Source of the DNA: Epiperipatus broadwayi
Taxonomy: Eukaryota > Onychophora > Udeonychophora > Euonychophora > Peripatidae
DNA: 64,000 nt
Reading direction: 5' to 3'
Assembly: GCA_028023455.1 (NCBI GenBank)
Contig: JAQFVV010006504.1
Coordinates: 868,001-932,000, forward strand
Each line of letters begins with the position of its first letter. The stretch's first letter is position 1. The notes under the pieces were generated by a model. It saw nothing but the letters and a program-made list of their open reading frames with translations, ran no database searches and was not told where the DNA came from. Shown piece after piece: positions 27,090 to 39,487 of this stretch. Made by a program: the position numbers and the translations under genes.

Positions 27090-27460
27090 TGAATAAGCAC
27101 CTGGTAACTTGATCTGGCAGTGCTAAAAATGAGAAAGCTACACTCTCTCATGAAGAGGCTGAACAATACTAAATCATGAACATGCAGCCAGTAACTATGT
27201 GCAGGCAGTGCCAATGAATAAACCACGCTCTCACTCAAGAAGAAGTTGAATGCATGCAAAAGTAATATACTACCGACATAAATTTTCTCAAATGAATACC
27301 ACTAACCATACAAGACATATATTTGATAATAATAAACAAATAAATAATTAAACATCTTGAACACTCATACAAAAGCATATAATGCATTCATTCAGTCCAA
27401 CATTCTGTGTATGCTGACAAACTATAATTGCATAATGATAATAACATTTAACTTTGAAAG
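27090..27460 (+). repeat. Dispersed repeat, partial copy B
   Basis: Collinear with 58,430-58,760: shared words include GCACCTGGTAACTTGA, GGCAGTGCT, TTTGATAATAA and CATTCAGTC. Copies A and B match successive parts of the longer copy at 57.6-58.8 kb. Confidence 0.6.
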
Positions 27461-29869
27461 TTATCTCAATTCTCATATATACCAATGTTCTTAACACTTT
27501 TATTCATAACCATTTATATTGAATATGTATTAAAAAAGGCAGTTATACTCTGGGTACAATATTTTATTTAGGCTAAAACACAAATACAAGAACACTAAAT
27601 AATAAAATAATTCATAAAATAAACTTTTTATTTGATATTTCTTACTCAACTTTGTTCACGCATGCATACCATCATAGATATATTTTACAATATCATAAAT
27701 AACAGTAGCAATGAAATATCAGGTATAAATTATAACTATGTGATATCAATAATTTTTAATTTGACCAACATATGTAACCATAAAATTAAATATATATACA
27801 TTTTGTACCACTAGTGAATAGCACTACATGTTTTGTAAAACTTGTATGGAAAAAATAATTAGTTTAAAGTTTTAAAACAAAATTTTAAAGAAATAAAACT
27901 ACTGCAGAATCAGTTATCAATAAATGATTGGAATAAATTTTGTTAAAAGAAATAAATAAAAGTTTTAAAAAATAGAAATATAATTCATAAAATGTTTTAA
28001 GAAGGAGAAGTGTAATTTAGAAAGTTTGAAGAATTTTTTTTTTAGAAATGCAAATTGCCAAATGACAAAGTGCTGTGGCATTCTGTTATAGTAAAGTTTT
28101 GCTAATTAAAGACCAAGTAGAGAGGAAAGAAATTTAACTAAGTAAAAGGTTAAAAAATAAAATTCTCTTTCTTTTAATACACTTAAAGAAAAAAATGTGT
28201 CTATGTAAAAATGAAATAGAATTAAATGTGAAAAGAAAGCACATAAAACTTAAATCCACTTAAAAGATTGCTCAGCTGATAAATAGAAGAAAGGGAATAA
28301 TAACTATAAATTGCAGTCAATGGAAATAATTCAAGCTGATATCTTATCCAAAGGCCAGATTAATCTATGCACATATGCAGATTAAAACACAACGGGAATT
28401 TAATTAATAAAATTTATAAATTAATTAAACTAGATCAGAGTGATAAGTAGAGAGACAATAAAGAGGAATCATAAAAAAGAACTGAAAATCCATTCATTAT
28501 TATTTTTGACTCTTGATTCTTGATTCATGATTATTCTTTATTATTTTTGCATATTAATCATTAAGATCAAGACTATTATAACCATATAGTGCCAGCAGGT
28601 ATATTCATATTGCTACCATGGAAGAGCTGCAGAAAAGAGAAGATGTGAAAAGCCATTAGCATCTCCAGAATGCAAGCAGATGTCTTCACATTTACCTTGA
28701 AGAACTATTTAATAGCATGCAGTGCTAGACAGTCCCCAGAGTATGCAGTTAGTCTCCAGTCCCAGTCCTCCAGAACATCAGAAAGCCTTCATCTAGAAGT
28801 CATACCCATGTAATAATATGAATAGTCAAGAAATGTCTATATCAGAAATGCAGAAAGTCATCCAGGAGCTAAAAGCACTAATGCAGTTCAAAAATCCAAC
28901 CAGTTGGTGACTAATGCTATAAAAGAAAGTGAGGAATCATATTCACAGAAATATAAAATGCAAAAATCCTAGGCAATTATGAATTTCCTTATTCCCATTC
29001 ATGAACTGATTATGTTTGAATAAGAGACTTCGTTAGACTTTGATAGTCATAGTAATCTTTTAGTGCCTCCCATAATTATCATATAAAATAAACCCTAATA
29101 TGTGTGTGCATATGCAGGTCTATAATTTTCAATTGTATTATTCTTTATTATCATGTATTTTAATAAAAGTATGCTTAAATGAATTTATAATTTTCCTTAT
29201 TGTAATATTCTTTAATATCATGTTTTAATTAGAAGTATTTTAAATTAAATTGTTTGTTTGCTAGTTATTATTTGGTCAGTTCTCTTTAATAATTATGTAA
29301 CTAATAGACAGTCTTTTGTTAAGTGTAAGCATTAACATATAATAACCACGTTCTATTCTTTTTACACTTTATATATTAGAAAAGCAAAAATAAAGAAGGA
29401 AAGAGGGAATGAAAATATTGTAAGTATTAAGTGGTCTACTATAATTTGTCTTCCAACAAATGAATAAAAGAGCTAGTTAGAGATTAATCAAGCACTAAAT
29501 TGTTTACCTGTCATCCAGGCATGCTAATTATAACTTATAATTAGCTGGTGCCTGAGGTTTTACCTCAAAACAAATAGAAATGCTTTGGATGGCAATGGTT
29601 TGAATTTAGTAGCTGAGTAATTCTATAGCCTAAACATGTGGCTGCAGGTTTTACCTTGTACATCCTAAGAATGGTTATAGGTGTGGTTGGTCTTATACAC
29701 CAGTATTTTACTTCTCCACTTGAAGGGACAGTGTGTTGTGGTAAAACTGCAACTGGAGAGATTGAGATTTAATAAATTTTTTGGTAGTCTTTTGCTGCCA
29801 GGCATGGCCACTTGATGGCATTGTTTATTTGTAAAAACACATAAAAATGTCATTTACATGGCCATACTT
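27461..29869. other. AT-rich non-coding DNA
   Basis: No gene seen. 29.5-29.87 kb is somewhat GC-richer but encodes nothing recognisable. Confidence 0.45.
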
Positions 29870-29903
29870 ATGGCTAATACAACACTTTTGTTGTATTAGC
29901 CAT
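29870..29903. repeat. Perfect 15-bp hairpin
   Basis: ATGGCTAATACAACA and its exact complement are separated by CTTT. No T-run follows to suggest a terminator. Function unknown. Confidence 0.85.
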
Positions 29904-30479
29904 TTTAAGCAACTTGATGGCATTGCACAGTAATATTATGGCCTGTTTTGTGCTTCATGATATTTTATGCAAATTTGTACAATTCACAGTTGGCAATCAT
30001 ATCATGTTACAGTGTTTGTATTTGAAGTGGGCATAATTTTTTAAATGTCAAATACATAGTATTTTAATTTCTACTTAAATCAGACAGTCTGAATTATTAC
30101 AAATTGTCATACTGTCACCATCCTTTTCTACACAATTTAAAATGTGGAAAAGATTGGCAAAGGATAGGTCCAAACATGATTTGGAAGATGTAGTGCAGAA
30201 AGTCACATTTTTGTGAATAAATGTATGAGAGAAATAAAATGGCTAAAGAAAACAATCAGCTTTTTAAATTGTCCAGTTGCCAACCACAGATGCTGATGCT
30301 GTGGCCTTTTGTACAGAGTAATAATATCTTCTCAAATGACAAGTGATAAGACTGTGGAAAACATGAAACTGTACACATAGAAAAGTATGTGCCAATTCCA
30401 ATGTCAGTGATGTTTGTGTACTCTAAGGTGTTCCATTCAAAACAAAACTTGGTCCATCTGTTATTATGGTTAAAAATGA

Positions 30480-30960
30480 AAAAAAAATGTTTTCCAGAAA
30501 TTAATTAATCAAAATACAACAAAAGTTATTTTTGGTTTAGAAGAACAATAAACAAAAATAACTAAAGCACCCAAAAAAAAAAAAACAAGATTTCATTTAA
30601 AAAAGTGTTTTGTTTTTTTTTAAAGGTATGATTTTTTTTTAATTTTGTTTTGAAAAACTGGTAAAATAAAGTAGAACAAGATTTTATTTTTAAAAAAAAG
30701 TTAATACAAATATTGAAAATTAAAAATGTTTTTTTTTTTTTTAAATAACATAAAAAAATTAAAGATGTACTATAAAAATAAAGATCTTGGAAATAAGAAA
30801 GGTGTGATTGTTTTTATTTTTTGTTTTGAAAAATCAAAAAGAAGTAGAACAAGATTTTATTAAAAAAACAAATTACAAAATAACAAAAAAAAAGATTTGT
30901 TTTTATTTTTGTTTGGTTTTATTAATAAAATAAAAGTTTTGGCCAGGTAACATTACATTT
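30480..30960. repeat. A/T-homopolymer-rich degenerate tandem repeat
   Basis: AGTAGAACAAGATTTTATT occurs at about 30,670 and 30,843, inside similar poly-A/poly-T blocks, giving a period near 173 bp with a third, poorer copy upstream. Confidence 0.6.
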
Positions 30961-31376
30961 TATTGTTTTTTATAAAAATAATGACATCAAGGTCATGCCT
31001 GGTTATCAAATAACTACTGTTCCACCTGTGTCAATATATATATATATATGCTAAGTATTTTGTTTTACATTTTAGATTGGGATTTAAGATTTTTAATCTT
31101 GTAATAAAAATAATCCTTTTTTATTCACATCTTTTTGTATTGTCTTTAAGAAAATACTGCAATAAAATATTTTCTTCCAACAGATAAAAAATCCATGTAA
31201 TTAAGAGCAGGAGTTTCTTTAAGTGATGTTCATATTTAAAGCACAAATTTGAGGAAATATGAGCAGATAGAGGATAGTAAGTAATAACAGTTCTTTATAA
31301 AATTCCATATTATAAAATTCACACATTTTAATAATAGCAAGTATGACATAAGTTTGAATCATTTCTTTCTTTAAAG

Positions 31377-31462
<86 letters not shown>

Positions 31463-31472
31463 GCTTATATTG

Positions 31473-31507
<35 letters not shown>
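31377..31507. repeat. (TA)n microsatellite, interrupted
   Basis: Three TA runs split by TTTATTTTTTTA and GCTTATATTGC. Confidence 0.95.
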
Positions 31508-31511
<4 letters not shown>

Positions 31512-32884
31512 CAATTAAGCAATTTAGAAATATTCTTAATAAATAGGCAGATGACTTCAAAATGGATAATCATAACAATTCAATGTTAACTTGTCTATAT
31601 TAGTAGAAAATTAAATAAATAAAGTTTTTTTTAAAGTATTGAAGAATCTGCTTCTTATAACTTGTCCTTTTTTTTTAAATTATATAATACCATTCCAAAT
31701 CATTGCAACTTATATTCTAAATGCAATCAATGCTTCTATAATAATTCATTATTATTATATTTTTAATTTGACACAAATATAATGACTTATACATATTTCT
31801 AAAGCCAATTAAGAGGGATTGTTTTTCATAAAATTATTCATCAATTATTCATCTTTAGGTCAGAGTTTTATCAAACATAAAATGCTGAAAGTAATTACTA
31901 CAGCCAATGTTCAAATTAATTAATATTCTAGAATAATGGTAAAATAAACATGTACTTCCAATGGTTGGTTAGTGTCCATTGAGTTCCTTTAAAAATTAAT
32001 AGGATTTATGGTGTCTTTTGATGATTTTCACCTTGATAAACTGGTCAAACATATACCTTAAAATATTACTGCGATGAACAACTTTTAATTCTTTTATTCA
32101 AACAATTAAAATGATGAAAAAATTCAATTAAAAACTTTTAAACTGATGTAAATAAATGAAACAAAATCCAATCAATAAAATCAATAATTTAACATAAGCT
32201 CAGAAATCATTTTAAAATAATTTTAATAATAATTTCACCACACTAATAATTACTTCCTGATTTTTTCCTTTTTATATCAAAACATGTGTGTGTTTCTCTG
32301 CAGTTCCTATCAGATGCCCTAGTTTAATCAATCTCATTTAAATATGAGGTTGGATATCTAAATTGCTAATATAGTTTAAACTCATAATTAATTATTTTGC
32401 CTGGAACTTTGTAATCAAGACTATTTATTCACAGGTTATCTAGACTGATAATGAGTTTTATTACTTGCAATATAATTATTAAATAAATGATTTCTAATAA
32501 AATTAATTACTTTTTTAATTAAACATTGTTTACTCAAAATACACTATATTTTATTTCAAGGGTTCTTTTTAAATCACATTTATTTAAAAGTACTTATTTT
32601 AAAAAAAATATAACCTTTAATAATTATCTTTGAAACATTCCATTCATGCAAACATATGCACCAATACTCACACATATATAATAGATATAACCATTATTCT
32701 AAAGGAAATAAAGTTAACTTTTTACCTATTTAAAACTTATTTAATTTAAAACTTACTTAAATTGAAATTTATCCCAATTAATTATTTAAAAAAATTCTAA
32801 GCTTCCCGCAATTCATTGATTTTTTACTATTGCTGCCTATCTGTTTATTAAGTTATATTTACATTTACATATTAACATAGCTTC
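31508..32884. other. AT-rich non-coding DNA
   Basis: Nothing recognised. Confidence 0.5.
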
Positions 32885-33605
32885 CTTTTTTTTTTATTGT
32901 TTCTTTCAATTTGTAATATTTTTACATCATTATAATCCAAATTAAAACCATATATACATAATGTATTATGATCATAAAAAACCAATGTTGAAACGTTATC
33001 ATTTCCATTCAAATTTTGTTTGGTTTTTTTAACTGTTTTTAATAACTGCAAAGGCTCTTTTATTCTTTTCTCCAGTATACATATTGATGCATCTACATAT
33101 CCACTGCCACTTTTACATCCCTATTTATATATGCTGCAATTGTGATTTAAGAATGAGGTTTTTGCTTTTGAATTATTTATTATTTTGTGTAATCCAGAAG
33201 CTGCATAACATCCAATATCACATATATCTTTATAATTTTCCCTTATAAAATTTGCTTGTGTGTTTGCAATATATGGCATTGATATCCATATCTTTTGTTT
33301 ATTATTAATAGAATCCACTTTATTATTAATATTTTTATTTTTATATTTCCTATTAAAATTGTTGATAGTATATCCAACATTTAACAATTCATTTGCATAA
33401 ATTTCAATATTTTTTTCTTTATCCAATGTATCCTTACAAAGACTGTTGTTTCTAAATAAAATGGATCTCACAATTGCTGTTTTATGTGATATTGGCACAC
33501 TTGAGTTATATGGAATGTAACCTCTTTTTTCTATTGGCTTAATCATCATACAATAATCTAGCTTACAACTCAAATATGCAATTTTGTAATTACAACATAA
33601 AAAGA
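32885..33605 (-). pseudogene. Penelope-like element fragment, minus copy of head-to-head pair
   Basis: Minus-strand frame from about 33,605 reads KLDYCMMIKPIEKRGYIPYN, then SSVPISHKTA, the region after the RT palm in PLEs, and runs to a linker (KQKIWISMPYI) and the Cys-bearing start of the GIY-YIG region near 33,121. Further decayed coding continues to about 32,885 (QIERNNKK). The first 35 or so residues of the open frame that begins at 33,714 are antisense to the neighbouring plus-strand copy and do not belong to this element. Protein identity to the plus copy is high across the shared block, so the two are closely related. Confidence 0.85.
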
Positions 33606-34052
33606 AATTATTTTGAAAAAGATTTATCAAAAGGATATTACTATATATTACAGATATGTGGATAATGTGTTTGCATGTGGTAAGCCACATATAATTAAAG
33701 AATTGTTTAAACAACTAAATAGTTAGATGGTATAAAATGGATTAAAGTGGATAAAAACTCAATGGGTGTCCAGTTTCTTGATTTTAAAATAACAAGAAAT
33801 AGTTATAAGCTAGATTACTGTATGATTATTAAGCCAATAGAAAAAAGAGGTTACATTCCATATAACTCAAGTGTGCCAATATTGCATAAAACAGCAGGTT
33901 TGAAGTCCTTTTTGTTTAGAAACAACAATCTTTGTAAGTATACATCAGATAAAACCTAAAATATCATAATTTATGTGAATAAATTGTTAAATGTTGAATA
34001 TGATTATCATTTTGTGTATAATAATATTTAAAAATTTAATAAGAAATTAATA

Positions 34053-34134
<82 letters not shown>

Positions 34135-34690
34135 TGTTTTCTAATAATAATAAACAAAAGATATGGATATTAATGCCACATATTTCAAAGAAACAAATGA
34201 ATTTTATAAAGGAAATATATAAAGATATATGTGACATTGCATTTTATGTACCTATTGGATTAAACAAAATAATGAATAATTCAAAAGCTAAAACTTCATT
34301 TTTAAATGAAAATTGCATTATATGTAAATGAAGGTGTATCTGTGGCAGTGTATATATAGGGAAATCAAGTTGTACACTGGAGAAAAAAACAAAAGACCAC
34401 TTGCAGTTATTAAAAAGAGTTCAAAAAACCAAACAAAATATCAGTTTTTTTATGAGATTATTTACATATGATTTTAATTTGAATTATAATAATGTGAAAA
34501 TATTACTAATTGAAAGAAACAATAATAGAAGGAAATGATATAAAGCTATGTTAATATATAAATGTAAGCATGACTTAATAAACAGACAGGCAGCAAAAGT
34601 AAAAATCAATGAATTGTGGGAAGGTTGGACTTTTAAAGTGATAGTTGGCAAAGACTAAGAAGCTAGTTGAAAATGATCCTAGATGGATAA
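33606..34690 (+). pseudogene. Penelope-like element fragment, plus copy (RT tail plus GIY-YIG)
   Basis: A plus-strand frame from 33,610 reads YYRYVDNVF at 33,646-33,672, the RT catalytic motif C; the second Asp of the usual YxDD is Asn (33,664-33,666). It continues, with frameshifts, to QFLDFKITR, RGYIPYNSSVP (about 33,850), and after an AAT microsatellite to KQKIWILMPHI and the GIY-YIG part CICGSVYIGKSSCTLEKKTKDHL near 34,335-34,405. The Asn, the frameshifts and the microsatellite make it inactive. It faces away from the minus copy, with the RT ends meeting at about 33,605. Confidence 0.87.
34051..34132 (+). repeat. (AAT)n microsatellite inside PLE
   Basis: About 27 AAT units within the linker between RT and endonuclease, which in the sister copy encodes an Asn/Lys-rich spacer (NKNINNK). 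Confidence 0.95.
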
Positions 34691-34756
34691 AAAAATTTAA
34701 AGTTACACTTTATATATATTTATGTTACTGCATTGATTAATAATTAATTACAATAT

Positions 34757-35453
34757 TATACATATGGAAATATTTAATGTGTAGAGTTATCTGTTTATAG
34801 TTATTTAATTAGAAAGCACTTAATTTAGAACAGTATATAATGTAAACCAGCTACCCCAGACCAAGTGTTAATGTAAAACTGATAGGTTTGATTACATTCA
34901 AAAGAAGGGCCTCAAAAAGTATGATCCTCTTTTAAACATGACTGGCTGTAATATAAAAACAGAGACTGCAGTTTATATTTATAGGTGTAAAAAATCAAAA
35001 TATAACACACATTTTAAATTTCTTACCAGTTATAATAAATGTCTCCACTGGTAAGTTATAAACAATATTTTTAATGGATGTTTTAAATGGATTATCCGAT
35101 TATAATTATTTAATTTAGAAAGCGTTTAACTTAGAACAGTAGTTAATAAAAACCAACTGCTCCAGACCATTTGTTAAGGCAAAAAATTTGTAAAGTTTTT
35201 TATACCTTGATTTCTTACACCTATAAAGGTAAACTGCAGTACTTTATTTTCTATATTGTATCTAAAGTAGTATTTTTATAAAGTTCTATTTTCTTTCAGT
35301 GTCTTCCTTTTGAATGCAATCAAGCCTGTGAGTTTTACTTTAACACTTTGGACAGGGCAATTGGTTTTCATTAACTACTTTTTTAAGTTAAGTGATTTCT
35401 AATTAAATAATTTTAAATGGAATAATTCCACACATTAAATATTTTCATCTAAA
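34757..35453. repeat. Nested inverted and direct repeats beside PLE
   Basis: 34,757-34,920 is an inverted copy of 35,280-35,453 (shared words TTGATTNCATTCAAAAG and TTATTTAATTAGAAA). A partial direct copy lies at 35,095-35,195, and a short inverted pair surrounds CTGCAGT. No coding. It directly follows the plus PLE fragment, so it may be its terminal repeat region (inference). Confidence 0.6.
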
Positions 35454-35496
35454 ACATCCAACAAAAATATTGTATTACTATATATATATATAAATT

Positions 35497-35840
35497 ATTA
35501 TTTTTGGTACTAAACCGTGCATTATTTTGCATTACAAACCAATATTTCAACAAACTAGCATCTGCCATTGTCAAAGTTGACTTTTGAAAGAAAAATCTTT
35601 AGATCTTAAACAGTAATGTGACTAAGTACAAGATGAGAAATGAGATTCAACTTGAAGTAGTTCAGCATTCACAATATGAGGCTTATCAAAATGGTATTTC
35701 CCTCAGCTTTTTCATCTATTAATTTTAAATTAATATTAGAAGACAGAGATAAAATGAGAGGTTTCCCCATAGTTGGAATATGTTGTGCTTTGTCAGTCCT
35801 ATTTAAACCAGTAGGTCTCTTTAATATTTGAATTGAATTA
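35497..35840 (-). mobile_element. Single copy of the element forming the 56-kb palindrome
   Basis: Matches one arm of the palindrome at 55,915-56,554 end to end (AGCATCTGCCATT, CAACTTGAAGTAGTTCAGC, CCTATTTAAACCAGTAGG) and continues past its centre. On the minus strand it ends in a TA-rich tail. Frames are broken. Confidence 0.75.
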
Positions 35841-36363
35841 ATCATAAGTCAACAGTTCCAAGATAAAGACGTTTCAAACGACCTAAGTGGATAGTAGATA
35901 CCTCAACTACATATTACCATCAGGAGGCTGATATCAAAGAGGAATCAGTGGAGTCAGTAATACCAAATGAATAAATATTGAAAAAGAAACTTGCAGATTA
36001 ATGTTCAAGTGAGAATTAGTAATTTAAAAATAAATACCTTGCTGAGAACCTAGATTACTTTATCCAGAGAGATGGAGCCAACTGGGAGTCCTGGCACATC
36101 TGAATGGAAGATAAACCAGAGAAATACATCCAAAACTGACCATGTAAGAAGTTATGACTTCAATATCTGCAATGCCACATGTCTCAATTCACTGTGAGAA
36201 TGTAAATATCAGAGGAATAGCAAAATCATGAAAAGAGTCTACTATGATTCAAATTTATGATTGCCTATGAATAAGTCCAAACAGTGACCAGTCTAGGTCT
36301 ATACTGCAAACATATTATCATCTTAACAATGATTCTGAAAACAGTAACCAAGCTAATTGAAGA
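35841..36363. other. Non-coding DNA
   Basis: Nothing recognised. Confidence 0.5.
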
Positions 36364-36529
36364 AAATTTGCATGTCATAATCAGTATGTCATATATACAT
36401 ATACTCAACCATAGTATGTGCTTTAAAAGACATATTTTTGTAGTTATTATCAAGGAAATTTGCATGTCATAATCAGTATGTGCTACATACATATGCTCAA
36501 TCATAGTGTGTGTTTAAAAGTTAAACAAC
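36364..36529 (+). repeat. 92-bp period duplication
   Basis: TTTGCATGTCATAATCAGTA occurs at 36,367 and 36,459, followed in each by collinear sequence to TTTAAAAG. Confidence 0.85.
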
Positions 36530-37397
36530 AGTACTTCCAAACACAAGAACCCAAGTAATTGGTAATATGAAACCAAAATCGTATTAATAATTATTGACAT
36601 TTTCATTTTAATTTATCCTCTTTTCTCTCTCCTCAAATATCAAAAAAGATATTAATGATTAGGGATCTTGTTATCACTAAATATTATATTATTATTATGC
36701 TATTTATTTATTTTTATATTTTTCATTTTAATTGTTTTATCAATAATATTATATATTGATTTATACACATATCTGTCGGTGTAGCTTGACATACTTAATT
36801 TTAAATTAGATGTTCATTTTTTGATTGAAATATTTATGTAAAGATTTTATGATGGGAGGGATTGTGTGTGTGCATAAATGTATGTCAATGGTGGACTGTC
36901 CTAAAATAAAGTGATAAAGGGGTATGAAATAATAATAATAACCAAGTGATAGATTATTTTATTTAGTATTGATTCAGTGAGTGCAGAAATTAGACAGAGC
37001 TATGGATGGATACAAATTAATCATGGGATATGTACATTATAATATTGTTGACAAGATGTGGTATAAATATGCATTTTAATTTTGTTTATTAATTATATGA
37101 ATGTACAAAGGGACCAAATTATTTAGGCTAGATGAAATAATATTTAAATATCATAATTAAAATATGTGTGATATTTTTTTTCTCTTATTGTTATTAATTA
37201 TTAAATGTTCATTAAATTCTATGAGCAGTTCTATTTTTATTGTTTTATGATGGAAACTGAATCAGATGTTGAAAATAAACCATTTATATATTTATTTACG
37301 AATCACAAAACTCCTTTTGAATGTTGCTCATAAGTCATCATCAGGTAAAGATACATTATGAATCCCAGTAAAAAGGTGAAAAGGTAATTTTAGTCAT
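36530..37397. other. AT-rich non-coding DNA with a possible retroelement tail
   Basis: At 37,344-37,338 the minus strand has CTGATGA followed by a loose stem and AAAAGG, a weak version of the PLE-type 3' stem-loop. No coding detected. Confidence 0.4.

Positions 37398-37472
<75 letters not shown>
37398..37472. repeat. (TA)n microsatellite
   Basis: About 75 bp of TA with one C interruption. Confidence 0.95.
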
Positions 37473-37475
<3 letters not shown>

Positions 37476-39365
37476 ACAGTCTTAGTGGATGAATATGTAT
37501 TTAGGGTCTAGTTCTCTTTCGTTCATATGAAGGAGGATGGGAGGGATATTATCACCAGAAATTATTTATATAGCAGGATAAATATTGACAGAATAACAAT
37601 GCAAGTGATTTGTTTTGTTTTATCTCTGAGTTAGGGGTTGACCTTCCATCGATAAGTCAAGTGACTCTAACACCCGTAAGATGATTGTATAGAGATAGGG
37701 TACAGTAGGATGTCCCATGGAATGAATATTAATCATCCCATTTTGAATAATAGAACGCAAACAGTACTAGGCCAGGGATTTGTGTATGGACACTAAAGGT
37801 CTCTATATTCAAATGAATGAAATCTTTTTGATATATATATGTGCGTGTGTGTGTGTTTAAATAAATGTGTAATTTCTTATATGTTTACATATGTCAGCTG
37901 AGTTAGTTTATTTTTTAATCAAACATTGTCATAAGCTGAATTAGTGTTATTTAAAATTATATATATGGAAGAAAATGAGAGAAAGATGTATTTTGTTGCC
38001 TTTAATTTAATACTCACAAAAAAGCTTTAAAACAAATCAATAACGCATTTAATAATGATAATAACCTACTAAAAATCATAAATATTTAAATCTTTAAATA
38101 TTTTAGAAGATATTTTACAATAAATTTTAAAAATTGGTTTATAACTGATTGTAACAGTTGAAAAATTTTCTAGCAGTTGCTATAGAAATGAATAAAAAAT
38201 TTAAAAAATTCCAAATAAGTTATTAGCAAAACCATTTACATAAATAATATTTTAACCATTTTTTCTAAGTATTTATTATAAAAATAAATATTCCTCGGAC
38301 TGTCATCATCATTATTAGACATCAGACAACTTAATCCATTACACATCATATTTCCTGACAGAAAAACTGGAGAAGTAAAATAAAATGTTCTAAATAGTTT
38401 AATGCATTATAAATTCATTCGCATCTCTTCATAAATGCTTATTATATTTAGAATAACAGATGCTTACTTTCTGATAAATTGATTACAGACTTGTGTATGT
38501 GGCAAAAGGTTTTATTATTTACCTTTTTTTATTTTGCTGTTAAAATAACCAGATATCTATTTACAAACTATGAACCAGCAATTGAAAAAAAAAAAATTAA
38601 ACTTATATGGAAAATATTCTAGTTGTCTAAAAAAACTTTTTTTTCAAATTTGAACCATGAAGCATGACTACAATAGACTAACGTGTTATTCATATTTAAA
38701 ACGAAAAGTCGAAATGAGCACAGACAAAATGCACATATATAATTACTTGGAAATAAATATAAAATATTATTATTAATCAGTTGTTTGATTAAATGTTGCG
38801 CCATAAAAGAGCACTCTATTAAATAAAATGAATGTTAAGTGAGAAATTGTATGGTAGAAAAGAACAAAAATGTAAAAATTCCGTTATATATTTTTTTTTT
38901 TTGCTTTATGAAAGGATTATCTTGTTTATAAATTTATGTTTTAAGATTTATAAGTTAATAAATAAGAATTATTTTAATGAGTTGTAATTAGGTGATTAGG
39001 TTTTGAGAAACAGCTGGCCAATAAAATTAAATTCTTTAAGAATGAGAAAAGTATTTAGACGGTAATTTTAGAAAAAATACAGATCGACTTTTGAAAAAAA
39101 GCAGTTGCCAATTAAATGCACACCCGTGAAAACATTGACAAATAGCTAGCAAAGAAAATAGAAGTAACGAATAAAAATAGGCAATATTGCTGCACAATAT
39201 CATAATGTTATGGAAAAACTAGTATCATTGAAAATTTAAGAGCGGGGCCTTACACTACACAAGCTACTGATTTTTCAGAATGTCAGCGTGCCTTGATACT
39301 CGCTTAAATGAAAATTTTTTAAAAGCCTTCCTAACAAAAGTCTATTTTGAACCTTCGATCAAATT
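37473..39365. other. AT-rich non-coding DNA
   Basis: Nothing recognised. Confidence 0.5.
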
Positions 39366-39487
39366 AGTATAAAAAAACTTTTTTTCATGTGTCAAAGCAT
39401 CAGCCGGGAAGCGAACCCGGGAAACTGCTTGTAAGTCAACTGTGCTGACCACTCGGTCACCAACGCTTGACAGTATTAAAAAACTTT
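39366..39487 (-). mobile_element. Minimal tRNA-derived SINE, copy 3
   Basis: tRNA-like body 39,397-39,466: GCGTTGG start, D-loop GAGTGGTCAGC, anticodon loop CTTACAA, and T-arm GGGTTCGCTTCCC with the same A58 to C change as the other copies. It is followed by TTTGACACATG and a short A-run. Target-site duplications 39,366-39,381 and 39,472-39,487 match at 15 of 16 positions (AAAGTTTTTTWATACT on the minus strand). The anticodon stem is imperfect. Confidence 0.87.

Noticed and set aside
33606-33714. First part of the minus-strand open frame beginning at 33,714
   Set aside because: Antisense to the RT motif of the plus-strand PLE; only the part beyond 33,605 is real PLE sequence.
34028-34237. Poly-Leu frame on the minus strand
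   Set aside because: Antisense of the AAT repeat inside the plus-strand PLE fragment.
37316-37344. Hammerhead on the minus strand
   Set aside because: Only CTGATGA is good; stem II is loose, GAAA is AAAA, and there is no stem I partner.
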